This document shows, piece by piece, positions 62,627 to 64,000 of a DNA stretch of 64,000 nucleotides. Both the position numbers and the translations under genes were made by a program. The notes beneath the pieces are model-generated. The model had not been told where the DNA came from, searched no databases, and saw only the letters and a program-made list of their open reading frames with translations. The DNA is from Psychrobacter sp. PL19. GTDB taxonomy: Bacteria; Pseudomonadota; Gammaproteobacteria; Pseudomonadales; Moraxellaceae. The stretch spans positions 1,550,001 through 1,614,000 of the forward strand of contig NZ_JAGING010000001.1 of NCBI RefSeq assembly GCF_017875835.1. The letters run 5' to 3'. Positions within the stretch are counted from its first letter, which is position 1, and each line of letters begins with the position of its first letter.

Positions 62627-64000
62627 ATGTCTGGATTAAAAAAATCGTTGGGGACATTTGATATTATTGCTCTAGCGTTTGGTGCGATGGTAGGTTGGGG
62701 CTGGGTAGTATTGGCTGGTGGCTGGATTATTGCTGCTGGAACTTGGGGCGCGATGTTAGCGTTCCTCTTAGGTGGTCTGGCAGTAATTTTGATCGGCGTC
62801 ACTTATGCTGAGCTGGCCGCATCTATGCCCATTACGGGCGGTGAGCACACTTACACCCATAGGGCGTTAGGTGTCAACGTCTCCTTTATTTGCTCATGGA
62901 GTATTCTGTTCGGTTACTTCTCCGTAGTGGCTTTCGAAGCGGTGGCGCTACCGACAGTAGTCGAATATTTTATCCCTAACTATAACCAAGGTTATCTATG
63001 GACCATCGCAGGCTGGGATGTCTATGCCACTTGGGTTGGGGTTGGGATGCTAGGGTCAGTGATTGTCACTTGGCTAAACATTCGTGGTATGGAAGTCAGT
63101 GCTTGGTTCCAAAAAACAGCAGTAGTTGGTATATTTTTGGTGGGTATATTACTGTTTATTGGTGCTGCACTATATAATCCTGCTACCTCAACTGCGGTAC
63201 AATCACCAGCGTTTATTGGCGGTGCAGCTGGGGTAATGGCAGTTATTGTCATGGTACCCTTTTTGTTTGTAGGCTTCGATGTAATTCCGCAAGCCGCTGA
63301 AGAGATCGATTTGACCCGTCCTAATATTGGTAAGTTTTTGATCATCTCAATAGTCATCGCAGTACTTTGGTATATCGCAGTCGCTTGGAGTGTTGGCACG
63401 ACGTTACCACTGATACAAGCAGAAGGTTCAACCTTAGCGACCGCTGATGCGATGACCAATGCTTGGAGCGGTAAGTGGGCGGGTGTTTTACTGGTGATCG
63501 GAGGGGTACTGGGTATTTTATCCAGTTGGAATGCCTTCTTAATTGGTGGTAGTCGTCTGCTGTATGCGATGTCCAAAGCCCGTATGTTACCGGCGTTTTT
63601 GAGTAAATTACATCCTAAGTACAATACGCCAGCCAACGCTATTTTACTCATTGGTGGTTTGGCGACCCTAGCACCATTATTTGGCCGCAAAATGCTGGTT
63701 TGGATTGTAGATGCCGGTGGCTTTGGTATTGTCATAGCTTATACTTGTGTGGCTATCTCTTTCTTAGTATTACGCTACCGCGAGCCTGATATGGTACGTC
63801 CGTTTAGAATACCAGCAGGTAAGCTCGTAGGTGTAGTCACTATCATTCTAAGCATTGGTCTATTGACCTTGTATATGCCAGGGATGCCTTCGGCGCTTAT
63901 CGGCATTGAGTGGTGGATCTTCCTCGGCTGGACTGTACTGGGGATTTCTTTATATGGCTATGCAAGAATCAAGTATCCAGGTACAAGCGAAGCTATCATG
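62627..64000 (+). CDS. Amino acid permease, APC superfamily (incomplete at window end)
   Basis: The frame is open from the ATG at 62627 to the last base of the window with no stop, so at least 458 residues are encoded and the end is missing. AAGGAGTAAGTT is a strong ribosome-binding site. The protein is a 12-helix type APC transporter. The first helix is FDIIALAFGAMVGWGWVVLA, with the Gly-rich substrate-site stretch seen in the family; PFLFVGFDVIPQAAEEID is another landmark. Its position after davD and davT suggests uptake of 5-aminovalerate, GABA, lysine or a related amino acid. The substrate is inferred from context only. Confidence 0.92.
   Translation, partial: MSGLKKSLGTFDIIALAFGAMVGWGWVVLAGGWIIAAGTWGAMLAFLLGGLAVILIGVTYAELAASMPITGGEHTYTHRALGVNVSFICSWSILFGYFSVVAFEAVALPTVVEYFIPNYNQGYLWTIAGWDVYATWVGVGMLGSVIVTWLNIRGMEVSAWFQKTAVVGIFLVGILLFIGAALYNPATSTAVQSPAFIGGAAGVMAVIVMVPFLFVGFDVIPQAAEEIDLTRPNIGKFLIISIVIAVLWYIAVAWSVGTTLPLIQAEGSTLATADAMTNAWSGKWAGVLLVIGGVLGILSSWNAFLIGGSRLLYAMSKARMLPAFLSKLHPKYNTPANAILLIGGLATLAPLFGRKMLVWIVDAGGFGIVIAYTCVAISFLVLRYREPDMVRPFRIPAGKLVGVVTIILSIGLLTLYMPGMPSALIGIEWWIFLGWTVLGISLYGYARIKYPGTSEAIM

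Noticed and set aside
62338-62802. Minus-strand open frame of 154 codons
   Set aside because: It overlaps the start of the plus-strand permease, which has a strong ribosome-binding site and clear APC helices. The minus frame is Pro/Asn-rich with no recognisable domain.
63022-63735. Minus-strand open frame of 237 codons
   Set aside because: It lies entirely antisense within the permease coding sequence and reads as a shadow, with no ribosome-binding site and low-complexity Ile/Pro/Ala composition.

Overview
The window looks like chromosomal DNA of a cold-adapted Moraxellaceae bacterium, most likely Psychrobacter. This rests on gene content (ccoNOQP with ccoG/fixH, a ComEC-type DNA uptake protein, metZ, gcvTHP, a davT/davD/gcdH-like lysine or GABA route), on AT-rich intergenic DNA with many short repeats, and on Asn/Ser/Gln-rich linkers in some proteins. 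It is an inference, because no rRNA or other taxonomic marker is present. About 50 protein genes are supported. I found no tRNA, rRNA, CRISPR array or complete insertion sequence.

Layout. 0.1-5.3 kb (mostly minus): MscS-like channel, dihydrolipoyl-dehydrogenase-like flavoprotein, BCP peroxiredoxin, a small secreted Cys protein, queC. 5.3-11.6 kb (minus): the cbb3 oxidase block ccoN-ccoO-ccoQ-ccoP, then ccoG and a FixH-like protein. 11.6-14.5 kb: a long gene-free stretch, an SCP2-like protein and an unknown conserved-looking protein. 15-25 kb (mostly plus): lolC/E-type permease, lolD, a probable small broken gene, a DUF2062 protein, comEC, an SppA-type peptidase, an alpha/beta hydrolase, a CPBP protease. 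24.9-29.2 kb (minus): dusA, an MFS transporter, a phospholipase-D lipoprotein. 29.6-34 kb (plus): metZ, ybaB-recR, rnd. 34-41.7 kb (minus): a lipase-like hydrolase, gcvP, a nitroreductase, gcvH, gcvT. A clear tandem glycine riboswitch precedes gcvT. 42-47.8 kb (plus): ycgL, a membrane protein with a KKDS repeat tail, a MoxR/VWA pair and hmp, which has a near-perfect NsrR-type operator. 48-54 kb (minus): a phosphodiester-glycosidase-like lipoprotein, an FMN glutamate-synthase-like protein, a lone AT-rich P-loop ATPase and a small lipoprotein. 54-64 kb: IclR regulator, gcdH, class III CoA-transferase, a second IclR regulator, a semialdehyde dehydrogenase, an aminotransferase, and an amino-acid permease that runs off the window edge.

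How the genes fit together. The last block reads as a lysine / 5-aminovalerate route. The permease imports the amino acid, the aminotransferase and dehydrogenase convert 5-aminovalerate to glutarate, the CoA-transferase makes glutaryl-CoA, and GcdH converts that to crotonyl-CoA. Two IclR regulators are divergent from the two transcription units. The gcv block would degrade glycine under riboswitch control. The cco block provides a high-affinity oxidase, though its usual maturation genes ccoI and ccoS are not in the window.

Most notable non-coding structures. (1) A tandem glycine riboswitch whose second aptamer has a very long internal arm. (2) Four copies of a 138-bp intergenic element with 9-bp terminal inverted repeats and an internal hairpin, plus a diverged fifth relative; these look like MITEs, or a mobile structured-RNA element. 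(3) A perfect 22-bp inverted repeat upstream of the lipase-like gene. (4) Several short tandem repeats with 7-, 12- or 18-bp periods.
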